From Gemmatimonadota bacterium (GTDB taxonomy: Bacteria > Gemmatimonadota > Gemmatimonadetes > Gemmatimonadales > Gemmatimonadaceae): a stretch of DNA of 64,000 nucleotides. Location: NCBI GenBank assembly GCA_021324635.1, contig JAJPIS010000073.1, forward strand, positions 1 through 64,000. Reading direction: 5' to 3'. This document shows, piece by piece, positions 27,754-36,192 of the stretch; the stretch's first letter is position 1; every line of letters begins with the position of its first letter. The notes under the pieces were generated by a model. It saw only the letters and a list, made by a program, of their open reading frames with translations, was not told where the DNA came from and ran no database searches. Made by a program: the position numbers and the translations under genes.

Positions 27754-28653
27754 GTGAGCTGGCGGGTGCGTGGCGGTCGAGTGCCCCTCGACCGGCCCGT
27801 GGTTCTCGGGATCGTCAACGTCACCCCCGACAGCTTCAGCGACGGGGGTGACTTTTTTTTGCCGGCCGACGCGCTCGCGCACGCCGAGCAGCTCGTTGCC
27901 GCCGGTGCGGACGTGCTCGACGTGGGAGGCGAGTCCACTCGGCCGCAGGGGGCGTCCGCCGTGCCAGCCGCCGAGGAGCTGCGTCGCGTGCTCCCGGTCG
28001 TCCGGGCGTTGCGCGAGCGATTCCCGGCGCTCCCCATCTCCGTCGACACGGTGAAGGCCGACGTCGCCGCGGCGGCGATCGACGCCGGCGCCTCCATCGT
28101 CAACGACGTGTCCGGCCTGCGCCTGGATCCCGGGATCGGAGATGTCTGCGCCGCGTCCGGGGCAGGGCTCATCCTGATGCACTCACGCGGTACCGTGCGC
28201 GACATGGCGACCTACGCGCACGCCGAGTACGGCTCCGACGTCACCGGCGCGGTGGTCTCGGAGCTGGCCGCCCAGGTGGCGACCGCCCGGTCGGCCGGCG
28301 TCGACCCGTCAGCGATCGTGCTGGACCCCGGGGTCGGGTTCAGCAAGCGGACGGAGCATTCGCTGACCGTGCTGGCGGAGTTGCCTCGCATCGTGGCGCT
28401 CGGTTATCCGGTGCTCGTGGGTGTATCGCGAAAGCGTTTCATTGGAGAGATTACCGGCGTGCGGGTCGCCGCGGATCGAGTGCTTGGAACGGTGGGGGCG
28501 AGCGTCGCGGCCCTCGCGCGCGGCGCGCGGCTCTTCCGGGTCCACGACGTCCGTCCGGCGCGCGAGGGGCTCGACGCGGCGTGGGCCGTCCTCTCGCGTG
28601 TGCCGGAGCTGGCGGCGGGACCGCGCGGCGCCGCACCCGGCGGGTCGCGCTGA
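27754..28653 (+). CDS. folP: Dihydropteroate synthase
   Basis: This 299-residue enzyme condenses p-aminobenzoate with dihydropterin pyrophosphate in folate synthesis and is the sulfonamide target. The two signature regions are present: GIVNVTPDSFSDGG (about 19-32) and DVGGESTRPQG (about 54-64), plus ISVDT, NDVSG, LMHSRG and the final GVSRKRFIG. A run of eight T at 27853-27860, within codons 34-36 (FFL), is a possible slippage site. GTG 27754 follows ftsH by 7 bases, consistent with the same operon. Confidence 0.95.
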   Translation: MSWRVRGGRVPLDRPVVLGIVNVTPDSFSDGGDFFLPADALAHAEQLVAAGADVLDVGGESTRPQGASAVPAAEELRRVLPVVRALRERFPALPISVDTVKADVAAAAIDAGASIVNDVSGLRLDPGIGDVCAASGAGLILMHSRGTVRDMATYAHAEYGSDVTGAVVSELAAQVATARSAGVDPSAIVLDPGVGFSKRTEHSLTVLAELPRIVALGYPVLVGVSRKRFIGEITGVRVAADRVLGTVGASVAALARGARLFRVHDVRPAREGLDAAWAVLSRVPELAAGPRGAAPGGSR

Positions 28654-28654
28654 G

Positions 28655-29464
28655 ATGCCGGTGCCGCAGGCGATCCGGGAGCTGAGATTCGGGCTGCGCG
28701 ATGCGCTTCAGATCGCGCTCGTCGCCTACGTTCTGTATCGGGCGCTCCTGCTCATCCGCGGCACGCGCGCCGTTCAGATGCTGACCGGCATCGTCGTGCT
28801 GGTCATCGTCTACGGCATCGCGCTCGCGGCGCAGCTCACGATGATCACGGACCTGCTGCGGGTCCTCTTCACCTACGGTGCGTTGGCCGGCGTCATCATC
28901 TTCCAGCCCGAGCTGCGCCAGGCGCTCGCCCATCTGGGCCAGTCGCGCGTCACCCGGCTGCTGCGCCGGATGGGCGAGAGCGAGGTGGCCGAGGAGATCG
29001 TGGAAGCGGTGGAGCGGCTGAGCCAGTCGGGAATCGGCGCCATCGTTGCCGTCGAGCGCGAGATGGCACTGGGGGAGTATGTGCAGTCAGGATCCCCGCT
29101 CCAGGCCAAGGTCTCGGCCGATCTCCTCACGACGATCTTCACCCCCTACTCCCCCCTCCACGACGGCGCGGTCATCATCCGGGGCGACACCGTGATCGGC
29201 GCGGGGTGCATCCTGCCGCTCTCACAGGCCCAGATCAGCGACCGCTCACTCGGGACGCGGCATCGCGCGGCGTTGGGGTTGGCCGAGGAGACGGACGCGA
29301 TCGTGCTGGTCGTCTCCGAGGAGACCGCGACCGTCTCCCTGGCCACCGACGGGCGGTTGACGCGCGCGGCGACGCCGGCGCTGATCCGCAACGTCCTCTC
29401 CGGCCGCTCCCCGCGACCATCGGCGGAGGTCGAGATGCGGGTGGCGGGCGCTGACGCCGGCTAG
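28655..29464 (+). CDS. cdaA: Membrane-bound diadenylate cyclase
   Basis: This 269-residue protein makes cyclic di-AMP from two ATP. Three membrane helices fill the first 95 residues. The DAC domain carries both catalytic motifs: DGA at 170-172 (LHDGAVIIRGD) and RHR at 202-204 (GTRHRAALGLAEE). Cyclic di-AMP commonly controls potassium uptake, osmotic balance and cell-wall homeostasis. It starts 2 bases after the folP stop. The folP-cdaA pairing is common in several phyla, with cdaR often following; no cdaR is present here. Confidence 0.94.
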   Translation: MPVPQAIRELRFGLRDALQIALVAYVLYRALLLIRGTRAVQMLTGIVVLVIVYGIALAAQLTMITDLLRVLFTYGALAGVIIFQPELRQALAHLGQSRVTRLLRRMGESEVAEEIVEAVERLSQSGIGAIVAVEREMALGEYVQSGSPLQAKVSADLLTTIFTPYSPLHDGAVIIRGDTVIGAGCILPLSQAQISDRSLGTRHRAALGLAEETDAIVLVVSEETATVSLATDGRLTRAATPALIRNVLSGRSPRPSAEVEMRVAGADAG

Positions 29465-29492
29465 GGATGCCGGCCGGGCATGCGTCCGGTCC

Positions 29493-29521
29493 TTGCGACC
29501 GGCTGTAACTCTCGATATTTT
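29493..29521 (+). promoter_or_regulatory. Sigma-70 promoter of the yggS-divIVA run
   Basis: TTGCGA (29493-29498), a 17-base spacer and TATTTT (29516-29521) form a strong promoter match. RNA should start near 29528, 2 bases before the yggS ATG at 29530, so the message would be leaderless or nearly so. A 6-bp inverted repeat, CCGGTC / GACCGG (29486-29491 and 29497-29502), spans the -35 and could be a protein site. Confidence 0.55.
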
Positions 29522-29529
29522 CGCGTGTT

Positions 29530-30237
29530 ATGCATTTTCCCGAGCTGCCCGACCGGGTGGCGGAGGTGCGTCAACGGATCGCGGCGGCGGTGGCGCGCGG
29601 GGGGCACGGACAGCGGGTGACGCTGATCGCCGTGACCAAGACGTTCGGCGTCGAGGCAGTGCAGGCCGCGTGGGATGTAGGCATCCACGACGTCGGGGAG
29701 AATCGCGTGCAGGAAGCCCTGCCCAAGATCGACGCGGCGAGCGTGCCCGTCCGGTGGCACCTGATCGGCCACTTGCAACGGAACAAGGCCAGGGCGGCCG
29801 ACTCGTTCGAGTTGGTGCACTCGATGGACAGCGCCCGCCTCGCCGACGCGCTCCACGCCCGCGGACTGGCCAGGGGGCGCGCGATCGATGTGCTCCTTCA
29901 GGTCAACGTCGTGGGTGAGGCGTCAAAGGCCGGATGGGCGCCGGAGTCGGTACCGGCGGAGGCGGAGCGGTTGACCGGCCTGGCTGGTGTGCGGGTGCGG
30001 GGGGTGATGGCGATGGCGCCGCTCGACGCATCGGAGGCCGTCCTGCGGACGACCTTTCACGGGGCGCGCGCCGCGAGGACGGTGCTGGAGGCGGCGGGGC
30101 ATCCGGCGGCGGAATTGTCGATGGGCATGTCGAGCGACTACGAGATTGCCGTCGAGGAGGGGGCGACCATGGTTCGACTGGGGACCGTGCTCTTCGGCAG
30201 CCGGGCGGCCACGGCCGCGGGACACGCGCATGATTGA
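29530..30237 (+). CDS. yggS: PLP homeostasis protein, YggS/PLPBP family
   Basis: This 235-residue protein is a single alanine-racemase-like barrel that binds pyridoxal phosphate but has no known catalytic activity; loss in other bacteria disturbs B6 and amino-acid pools. K37 in LIAVTKTFGV is the PLP-lysine. Other family stretches are VGENRVQEALPKI, WHLIGHLQRNKA, LLQVNVVGEASKAGW and ELSMGMSSDYEIAVEEGATM. It usually lies near cell-division genes, and here is followed by divIVA with an 8-base overlap. Confidence 0.93.
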   Translation: MHFPELPDRVAEVRQRIAAAVARGGHGQRVTLIAVTKTFGVEAVQAAWDVGIHDVGENRVQEALPKIDAASVPVRWHLIGHLQRNKARAADSFELVHSMDSARLADALHARGLARGRAIDVLLQVNVVGEASKAGWAPESVPAEAERLTGLAGVRVRGVMAMAPLDASEAVLRTTFHGARAARTVLEAAGHPAAELSMGMSSDYEIAVEEGATMVRLGTVLFGSRAATAAGHAHD

Positions 30238-30970
30238 CGAATCGTTCCATCTCACGCCGCTCGACGTGCGGCGCACCGAGTTTCCCGCGGCGCTTCGTGG
30301 GTACGACAAGGCCCGGGTCGACGAGTTCCGCGAGCGGGTCGCGAACGAGCTGGAGCGACTGACCCGTCTCAACCAGGATCTCGACGCCAAGGCCAAGGGC
30401 TTCCACGAGCAGTTGCGCGCCTTCCGCGAGCGGGACAAGGCCCTCAACGAAGCCCTCGTGTCGGCGCAGCAGCTTCGGGCGGAGGTGCGGATGCAGGCCG
30501 AGCGCGAGGCGGAGCTGCTGCGCCGCGAGGCGCGGGCGGAGGGGGAGCGCGTCATCGACGGCGCACGGGCGGACATGCGGCGCCTGGCGGGAGAGATCGA
30601 GGCGCTGGAACGCTCCCGCCGCGCCTACCTCGCGCAACTCCGGGCGATGGTCGCCCGACAACTCGCCGAGCTGGAGGCGATTCCCGAGGTTCTTGCGCCG
30701 CGGCCCGAGCCATCGCTCCGCGACGCCGGTGCCGGCGCGGGACCCGACGGTGCCGGCGCATCCTCGGCGCCCGCCACCTCGCCGGCGCCTGCGCGGCCCC
30801 CGGATCCCTCGCCGGACGAGGCGGCGGCGAGTGGACCGGTGCGCGCCGAGGCGCGGACGGTGCTCCCGCCCGCGCCGGCACCGCCGGTGCTTCCGCCCAC
30901 CGGGACTCCCGACGGCACTCGGCACCCAGCCCCGACGCCTGCCTGGCTGAAAACCGTCCCCGCGGAATGA
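30230..30970 (+). CDS. divIVA: DivIVA domain protein
   Basis: This 246-residue protein starts with the membrane-binding DivIVA segment (LTPLDVRRTEFPAALRGYDK) and continues in a long coiled coil rich in Glu, Arg and Ala to about residue 145. The remaining 100 residues are Pro/Ala rich and disordered, ending in TPAWLKTVPAE. DivIVA proteins recognise curved membrane at poles and septa and recruit partners for growth or division. Its placement after yggS is typical. A link with the MglA polarity system further on is possible but not shown. Confidence 0.88.
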   Translation: MIDESFHLTPLDVRRTEFPAALRGYDKARVDEFRERVANELERLTRLNQDLDAKAKGFHEQLRAFRERDKALNEALVSAQQLRAEVRMQAEREAELLRREARAEGERVIDGARADMRRLAGEIEALERSRRAYLAQLRAMVARQLAELEAIPEVLAPRPEPSLRDAGAGAGPDGAGASSAPATSPAPARPPDPSPDEAAASGPVRAEARTVLPPAPAPPVLPPTGTPDGTRHPAPTPAWLKTVPAE

Positions 30971-31848
30971 CGGTCGTCGATTCCGGCGCTCACCCCGCGG
31001 CCGTCTCGGCGCGGGAGTCCGGCGCCGGGCTGCACACGCACCCGCGCATTGCGGCGGCGGCGCGGGCGGTCCAGGCCAGGTTCGAGACGCGGCCGCGAGT
31101 CGCACTGATCCTGGGCTCGGGGCTCGGTGGGCTCGCCGACGCCATGCGGGTCGACGTCGCGATCGAGTATGGCGAGATCCCGGGGTTTCCCCTGTCGACT
31201 GTCGAGTCGCACAGCGGGCGGCTCCTCTGCGGAAGCCTGGCGGGTCGGCCCACCGTCGCCATGCAGGGGCGCTTCCACCGCTACGAAGGCTACTCGCTCC
31301 AGCAGGTGACATTCCCGGTGCGCGTCCTGCGCGCCCTGGGCGCCGATACGCTGATCGTGTCGAACGCCTGCGGCGGCATGCGACCGGACTGGTCGCCCGG
31401 GGATCTGATGCTGATCGCCGACCACATCAACCTGCTCGGTGACAATCCGCTCGTCGGGCCCAACGACGAGGGACTCGGGCCGCGCTTCCCCGACATGTCG
31501 GCTCCGTATGACGAGGAGCTGCGGCAACTCGCGCGGCGGGTGGCGGTCGAGCGCGGCCTGACGCTGCGAGAGGGAGTCTACGTGGCCGTCACCGGGCCCA
31601 ACCTCGAGACGCGCGCCGAGTACCGGTTCCTGCGCGCGATGGGGGCGGATGTCGTGGGCATGTCGACCGTCCCCGAAGTGATCGTCGCCGTGCATGGCGG
31701 CTTTCGGGTGCTGGGCATCTCGGTCATCACGGACCAGTGCGTGCCGGAGACGCTCGAGCCGGCGACGCTGGAGCGCATCCTCGCCGTCGCGGCTCGCGCC
31801 GAGCCGGCGCTGACCGCGATCGTCACCGGAGTCGTGGGCCGGCTGTGA
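30967..31848 (+). CDS. Purine nucleoside phosphorylase
   Basis: This 293-residue enzyme splits purine nucleosides with phosphate. It is of the trimeric type, shown by LILGSGLGGLA for phosphate binding, ESHSGRL, the His in MQGRFHRYEGYS, NACGGM, and the base-binding VAVTGPNLETRAEYRFLR and STVPEVIVAVHGG. It pairs functionally with hpt for purine salvage. ATG 30967 overlaps the divIVA stop (ATGA) and the stop overlaps the ileS GTG. Confidence 0.93.
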   Translation: MTVVDSGAHPAAVSARESGAGLHTHPRIAAAARAVQARFETRPRVALILGSGLGGLADAMRVDVAIEYGEIPGFPLSTVESHSGRLLCGSLAGRPTVAMQGRFHRYEGYSLQQVTFPVRVLRALGADTLIVSNACGGMRPDWSPGDLMLIADHINLLGDNPLVGPNDEGLGPRFPDMSAPYDEELRQLARRVAVERGLTLREGVYVAVTGPNLETRAEYRFLRAMGADVVGMSTVPEVIVAVHGGFRVLGISVITDQCVPETLEPATLERILAVAARAEPALTAIVTGVVGRL

Positions 31849-34800
31849 GCGAGGTGGCGCAGGCCGTGCCGGTGAGTCGACCCGACCGGCGGTACCGATT
31901 GTTGCCCGCGAGCCGAGTCACGCTCGAGGAGGAGATGCTGACGCAGTGGGAGACCGAGCATCTCTTCCGGCAGACGCTCGCCGCCTCGGCCGGGCGGCCC
32001 CCGTTTGTCTTCTATGAGGGGCCGCCGACGGCGAACGGCCGGCCCGGCATTCACCACGTCTTTTCGCGAACGCTCAAGGATCTCATCTGCCGGCACCGGT
32101 CGATGCGGGGACGACATGTGGCCCGCAAGGCCGGATGGGACACGCACGGCCTCCCCGTCGAGATCGAAGTCGAGAAGACGTTGGGCATTACCGCCAAGGC
32201 GCAGATCGAGGCCCTCGGCGTCGATCGCTTCAACACGCTCTGCCGGGAGAGCGTCTGGCAGTACCGGGCGGAGTGGGAGCGCCTCAGTCATCGCATCGGC
32301 TACTGGCTCGACTACAGCGACCCCTACGTCACCTACGAGCCACGGTACGTGGAGAGCGTGTGGTGGGCCCTGGCGACGCTGTGGCGGCGCGGGCTCCTCT
32401 ACTCCGGGCACAAGGTGCTGCCGTACTGCCCGCGCTGCGAGACCGCGCTCTCGAGCCACGAGCTGTCGCTCGGGTATCGTGACGTGCAGGACCCGAGCGT
32501 GTACGTGGCCTTCGAGCTCGCGGGCGCCGAGCGGCGCATCCTGGTCTGGACGACGACTCCGTGGACGCTCGTCTCGAACGTCGCGCTCGCCGTGCATCCG
32601 GATCTGGAGTACGTGGAGCTCCGGCCGCGGGCGGGCGCGGATCGGCGGACGCTGATCCTCGCGGCCAGCCGGGCGGCCGCCGTGCTGGGGCCCGACTACG
32701 AGGAGAGCTGGGAGCTGGTGCGGCGGACGCCGGGGTCGGCGCTGGTCGGCCTCCGATACCGGCGCCCGCTGGACTGGGTTGCGTATCCGCCGGACGCCGG
32801 CCCGCACGAGCTGATCATTGCCGAGCCGTTCGTGACGGCCGAGGACGGGAGCGGCGTGGTCCACATGGCTCCTGCCTTCGGGGCCGATGACTATGCGGCC
32901 GGGCAGCGACACGGCCTCGCGTTCCTTCAGCCGGTCACGAGTCGGGGCGAGTTCGCGAGCGGCATCCCGGTCGTGGGAGGACACTTCGTCAAAGAAGCCG
33001 ACCCGGCGATCGTGGCGCACCTGCGGGAGGCCGGGTCGCTCTGGCGCGCCGAGCGCGTGCAGCACTCCTACCCACACTGCTGGCGGTGTGGGACGCCGCT
33101 CCTGTACTACGCTCGGTCGTCGTGGTTCGTGCGCACCACCGCCGTGCGCGACGACATGGTTCGCCGGAACGCGCGGATCGACTGGCACCCGCCCGAGGTC
33201 GGCGCCGGGCGCTTCGGGGAATGGCTCGCCGGCAACATCGACTGGGCGATCTCACGGGATCGGTACTGGGGAACGCCGCTCCCGGTATGGATCTGCGACG
33301 CCGACGCCAGCCATGTGGACGTGGTCGACAGCTTCCGGACGCTGGAATCGCGTATTGGGAGCCCGCTGAGCGCGGAGTTCGACCCCCACAAGCCACACGT
33401 CGACCGACTGCACTGGCCGTGCATCGCGTGCACCGCGGCTGGCCGCACGCCTCCGGGGACGATGCGCCGCGTGCCGGAGGTGATCGACACCTGGTTCGAC
33501 TCGGGCTCGATGCCGTTCGCGCAGTGGCACTATCCCTTCGAGGGGCGGGATCGCGTCGATCATCTGTACCCGGCCGATTTCATCTGCGAGGGCATCGATC
33601 AGACGCGTGGCTGGTTCTACTCGCTCCTGGCGATCGCCACGGCGCTGGGCGACACGCTTCCGCACAACGCCCCGAGCGCCGCCGCGCCCTATCGGAGCGT
33701 GATCGTGAACGACCTCGTGCTCGACGCGAGCGGCCAGAAGATGTCGAAGAGCCGGGGCAACGCCGTCGACCCGTGGGCCGTGATCGGCCGGCACGGCGTC
33801 GACGCCGTTCGGATGTTCCTGATCGAGGCCAGCCAGGTCTGGGTGCCGCGCCGGTTTGACGAGCAGGCCATCCGGGAATCGGCGGGGCAGTTCCTGGTGA
33901 CACTCCAGAACACCTACGACGGCATCTTCGCGACCTACGCGAATTTCGGGTGGTCGCCGTCGTCGCGTGATCCGGCGCCGGCCGACCGGGCGCCGCTCGA
34001 CCGGTGGATCCTGTCGCGACTGGCGCGCGTGGAACGCGATGCGGACGAACTGCTCGAGCGCTATGAGCCGACCCTCGCGGTCCGCGCGGTCCGGCAGTTC
34101 GTCGTCGACGACGTCTCCAAGTGGTACGTCCGCCTCTCGCGGGCGCGATTCTACGACGTGGACACCTCGGACAGTCGAGCGGCGTTCGCGACGCTGCACC
34201 AGGTCCTGACGGTCACCGCACGGCTCCTCGCGCCCGTCATGCCCTTCGTGACCGACTGGCTCCATCGCGAGCTGACCGGGACATCGGTGCATCTCGCGCC
34301 GTATCGCCGGCCGGACGCCGGCGCCGACCTGGACGATGCGCTCGAGGCTGCCATGGCGGACATCCGGCGGCTCGCCGCCCTCGCCCGCGCGGCGCGCGAG
34401 GATGCGGCGATCAGGACTCGGCAGCCACTGGCGAGGCTCGTCTGCGTCGTCCCGGGAGACCGGGGCGGGGGCGGGGCGGGGGACGCGATGGGCGCCGGGG
34501 CGGCGGGTGCGCGCGGGCGGCTGCTCGACGCGCTGGCCCCGCTGCTCCAGGCGGAGCTCAACGTCAAGTCGGTCGAGTGGCTGACGTCGGGGGACTCGTT
34601 GGTCACGCTCACGGCCAAGGCTAACTTTCGGACGCTCGGGAAAAAGTTCGGCAAGCTGACCCCGAAAGTGGCGGATGCCGTGACACGGATCCCGGGAGAC
34701 GCACTCCGCGCCTTCGAGCGGGGTGGGGGGGGCGAGCTCGCCGTGGTGGTCGACGGCGAGCGGCGATTGCTGGAGCGCGAGGACGTCGTCATCACGCATG

Positions 34801-35213
34801 CGCGCGCGGGCGACCTGGTGGTGCAGGAAGACTCGGGCTACCTGGCCGCGATCGACCCGCAGTTGACGCCCGAGCTCCTGTCGGAGGGGGTGGCGCGGGA
34901 GCTGATCAGTGCCGTGCAGCGGGCGCGGAAGGAAGCGGGGTTGGCCGTGAGCGACCGGATCCGACTCGTCCTCGTCGCCGATCCGGCCGTCGAGGCGGCG
35001 GCCCGGGCGCATCGCGACTGGATTGCCCGCGAGGTGCTCGCCCGCGAGGTGACCGTTGGTGGCCCGCGCGCGCCGCTCCCTGCGGACACGCTCGGAGGGG
35101 AGCACCCGGCGGCGGGAACGCCGGGCGGTCCGAACGGATTTGACGCGGTGCGCACGTTCGACCTCGACGGCCGGACTGTGCGCGTCGCCCTCACCAGGGA
35201 AGTGGACCCATGA
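31845..35213 (+). CDS. ileS: Isoleucyl-tRNA synthetase, IleRS2 type with GIHH signature
   Basis: This 1122-residue class I synthetase charges tRNA-Ile and edits valine. Sequence style (PPTANGRPG, then RKAGWDTHGLPVEIEVEK) places it in the eukaryote-like IleRS2 clade, not the common bacterial IleRS1. The first signature, normally HxGH, is G68-I69-H70-H71, a swapped GxHH form. The KMSKS loop is intact (K632). The CP1 editing domain fills about 190-400, and a tRNA-binding C-terminus follows. A Gly/Ala-rich insert at about 872-888 is coded by a very G-rich tract at 34462-34482. GTG 31845 overlaps the PNP stop (GTGA). Confidence 0.95.
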   Translation: MSEVAQAVPVSRPDRRYRLLPASRVTLEEEMLTQWETEHLFRQTLAASAGRPPFVFYEGPPTANGRPGIHHVFSRTLKDLICRHRSMRGRHVARKAGWDTHGLPVEIEVEKTLGITAKAQIEALGVDRFNTLCRESVWQYRAEWERLSHRIGYWLDYSDPYVTYEPRYVESVWWALATLWRRGLLYSGHKVLPYCPRCETALSSHELSLGYRDVQDPSVYVAFELAGAERRILVWTTTPWTLVSNVALAVHPDLEYVELRPRAGADRRTLILAASRAAAVLGPDYEESWELVRRTPGSALVGLRYRRPLDWVAYPPDAGPHELIIAEPFVTAEDGSGVVHMAPAFGADDYAAGQRHGLAFLQPVTSRGEFASGIPVVGGHFVKEADPAIVAHLREAGSLWRAERVQHSYPHCWRCGTPLLYYARSSWFVRTTAVRDDMVRRNARIDWHPPEVGAGRFGEWLAGNIDWAISRDRYWGTPLPVWICDADASHVDVVDSFRTLESRIGSPLSAEFDPHKPHVDRLHWPCIACTAAGRTPPGTMRRVPEVIDTWFDSGSMPFAQWHYPFEGRDRVDHLYPADFICEGIDQTRGWFYSLLAIATALGDTLPHNAPSAAAPYRSVIVNDLVLDASGQKMSKSRGNAVDPWAVIGRHGVDAVRMFLIEASQVWVPRRFDEQAIRESAGQFLVTLQNTYDGIFATYANFGWSPSSRDPAPADRAPLDRWILSRLARVERDADELLERYEPTLAVRAVRQFVVDDVSKWYVRLSRARFYDVDTSDSRAAFATLHQVLTVTARLLAPVMPFVTDWLHRELTGTSVHLAPYRRPDAGADLDDALEAAMADIRRLAALARAAREDAAIRTRQPLARLVCVVPGDRGGGGAGDAMGAGAAGARGRLLDALAPLLQAELNVKSVEWLTSGDSLVTLTAKANFRTLGKKFGKLTPKVADAVTRIPGDALRAFERGGGGELAVVVDGERRLLEREDVVITHARAGDLVVQEDSGYLAAIDPQLTPELLSEGVARELISAVQRARKEAGLAVSDRIRLVLVADPAVEAAARAHRDWIAREVLAREVTVGGPRAPLPADTLGGEHPAAGTPGGPNGFDAVRTFDLDGRTVRVALTREVDP
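34462..34482 (+). other. G-quadruplex-prone tract inside ileS
   Basis: Four G-runs of 4-5 bases separated by single C bases occur on the coding strand (34462-34482). They encode a Gly-rich insert in the C-terminal part of IleRS. Such loops of one base favour very stable quadruplexes, which could slow the ribosome or polymerase. Confidence 0.45.
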
Positions 35214-35635
35214 TGTCACCGACCGACGTGAACACCGGCGCGAAGTTCAAGCCGATGTCGAAGAAGATGCTGACGCACTTCGAGAAGCGTCTGCTCGAAG
35301 AGCGGAAGCGGGTGCTGAAGGAGCTCGGGAACTACACCGAGACCTTCGGCGCGACCCCGCAGAACGCCGACGGTGACCTCAGCTCGTACTCGTTCCACAT
35401 GGCGGACCAGGGGACCGACGCCATGGAGCGTGAAAAAGCCTTCCTGTTCGCCAGCCAGGAGGGACGGTTCCTCTGGCACATCGACGAGGCGTTGCGGCGG
35501 CTGTACCGCGCTCCGGAGACCTTCGGCCGGTGTCACAACTGCGGGCAGGAGATCGCCTTCGAACGACTCGACGCCCTGCCGCACGCCCGCTACTGCATCG
35601 CCTGCAAGCAGCGCGAAGAGGATGGCAAGCGGTGA
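35210..35635 (+). CDS. DksA/TraR zinc-finger family regulator
   Basis: This 141-residue protein has an N-terminal coiled coil (about 20-75) and a C4 zinc finger with C108, C111, C129 and C132 (CHNCGQ and CIACKQ). DksA-family proteins enter the secondary channel of RNA polymerase and adjust promoter output with ppGpp. It lies between ileS and lspA, where TraR/DksA-like proteins are often found in several phyla. ATG 35210 overlaps the ileS stop; the ATG at 35213 is an equal choice. Confidence 0.88.
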   Translation: MMSPTDVNTGAKFKPMSKKMLTHFEKRLLEERKRVLKELGNYTETFGATPQNADGDLSSYSFHMADQGTDAMEREKAFLFASQEGRFLWHIDEALRRLYRAPETFGRCHNCGQEIAFERLDALPHARYCIACKQREEDGKR

Positions 35636-36192
35636 CCATGGCCGACGGCGCGCGCGCGGTCCCGGGCCCGATGGACGAGACGCGAGGGTCCATGCGGGGC
35701 CGCGTCTTCTGGACGACGGCGGCCACCGTCGTGGCGTGTGATATCGCGACCAAAGCGGCCGCCGTCGCGTCGTTGACACTCGGCGTGCCCCGCGACGTCG
35801 TCGGCGGGGCCGTCCGGCTGGCGCTGGTGTACAATCCCGGCGCGGCGTTCGGGATCAATTTCGGCCCCCTCTCGCGGTGGATCTTTCTCGCGCTCACCGT
35901 CGGCGCGCTGGCGATCCTCGGCCGCCTGTACCTGGCGACGCGAGCCGGTGACCTGGCGCGCACGATGGCGATCGGCCTGGTCGCGGGCGGCGCCGTCGGC
36001 AACCTGATCGACCGGGTCCGGTCTTCGGTGGGCGTGGTCGACTTCATCGACGTCGGCTTCGGGTTCCATCGCTGGCCGACCTTCAACGTCGCCGACATGG
36101 CGGTCACGACGGGCGCGTGTCTGCTCGCGTGGGTCTTGTGGGAGGAGGACCGGGCGCGCGATCGGCACGCGGCGCCAGTCCCCGAGATGTAG
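35632..36192 (+). CDS. lspA: Lipoprotein signal peptidase
   Basis: This 186-residue membrane protease removes signal peptides from lipoproteins, which this region encodes in the sugar locus. Four hydrophobic helices are visible. The two catalytic aspartates are D127 (GNLIDRVRSS) and D155 (FNVADMAV), with VYNPGAAFGI also conserved. The GTG at 35632 overlaps the upstream stop (GTGA); ATG 35638 is the alternative. The N-terminal 20 residues are a little longer than usual. Confidence 0.93.
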   Translation: MTMADGARAVPGPMDETRGSMRGRVFWTTAATVVACDIATKAAAVASLTLGVPRDVVGGAVRLALVYNPGAAFGINFGPLSRWIFLALTVGALAILGRLYLATRAGDLARTMAIGLVAGGAVGNLIDRVRSSVGVVDFIDVGFGFHRWPTFNVADMAVTTGACLLAWVLWEEDRARDRHAAPVPEM

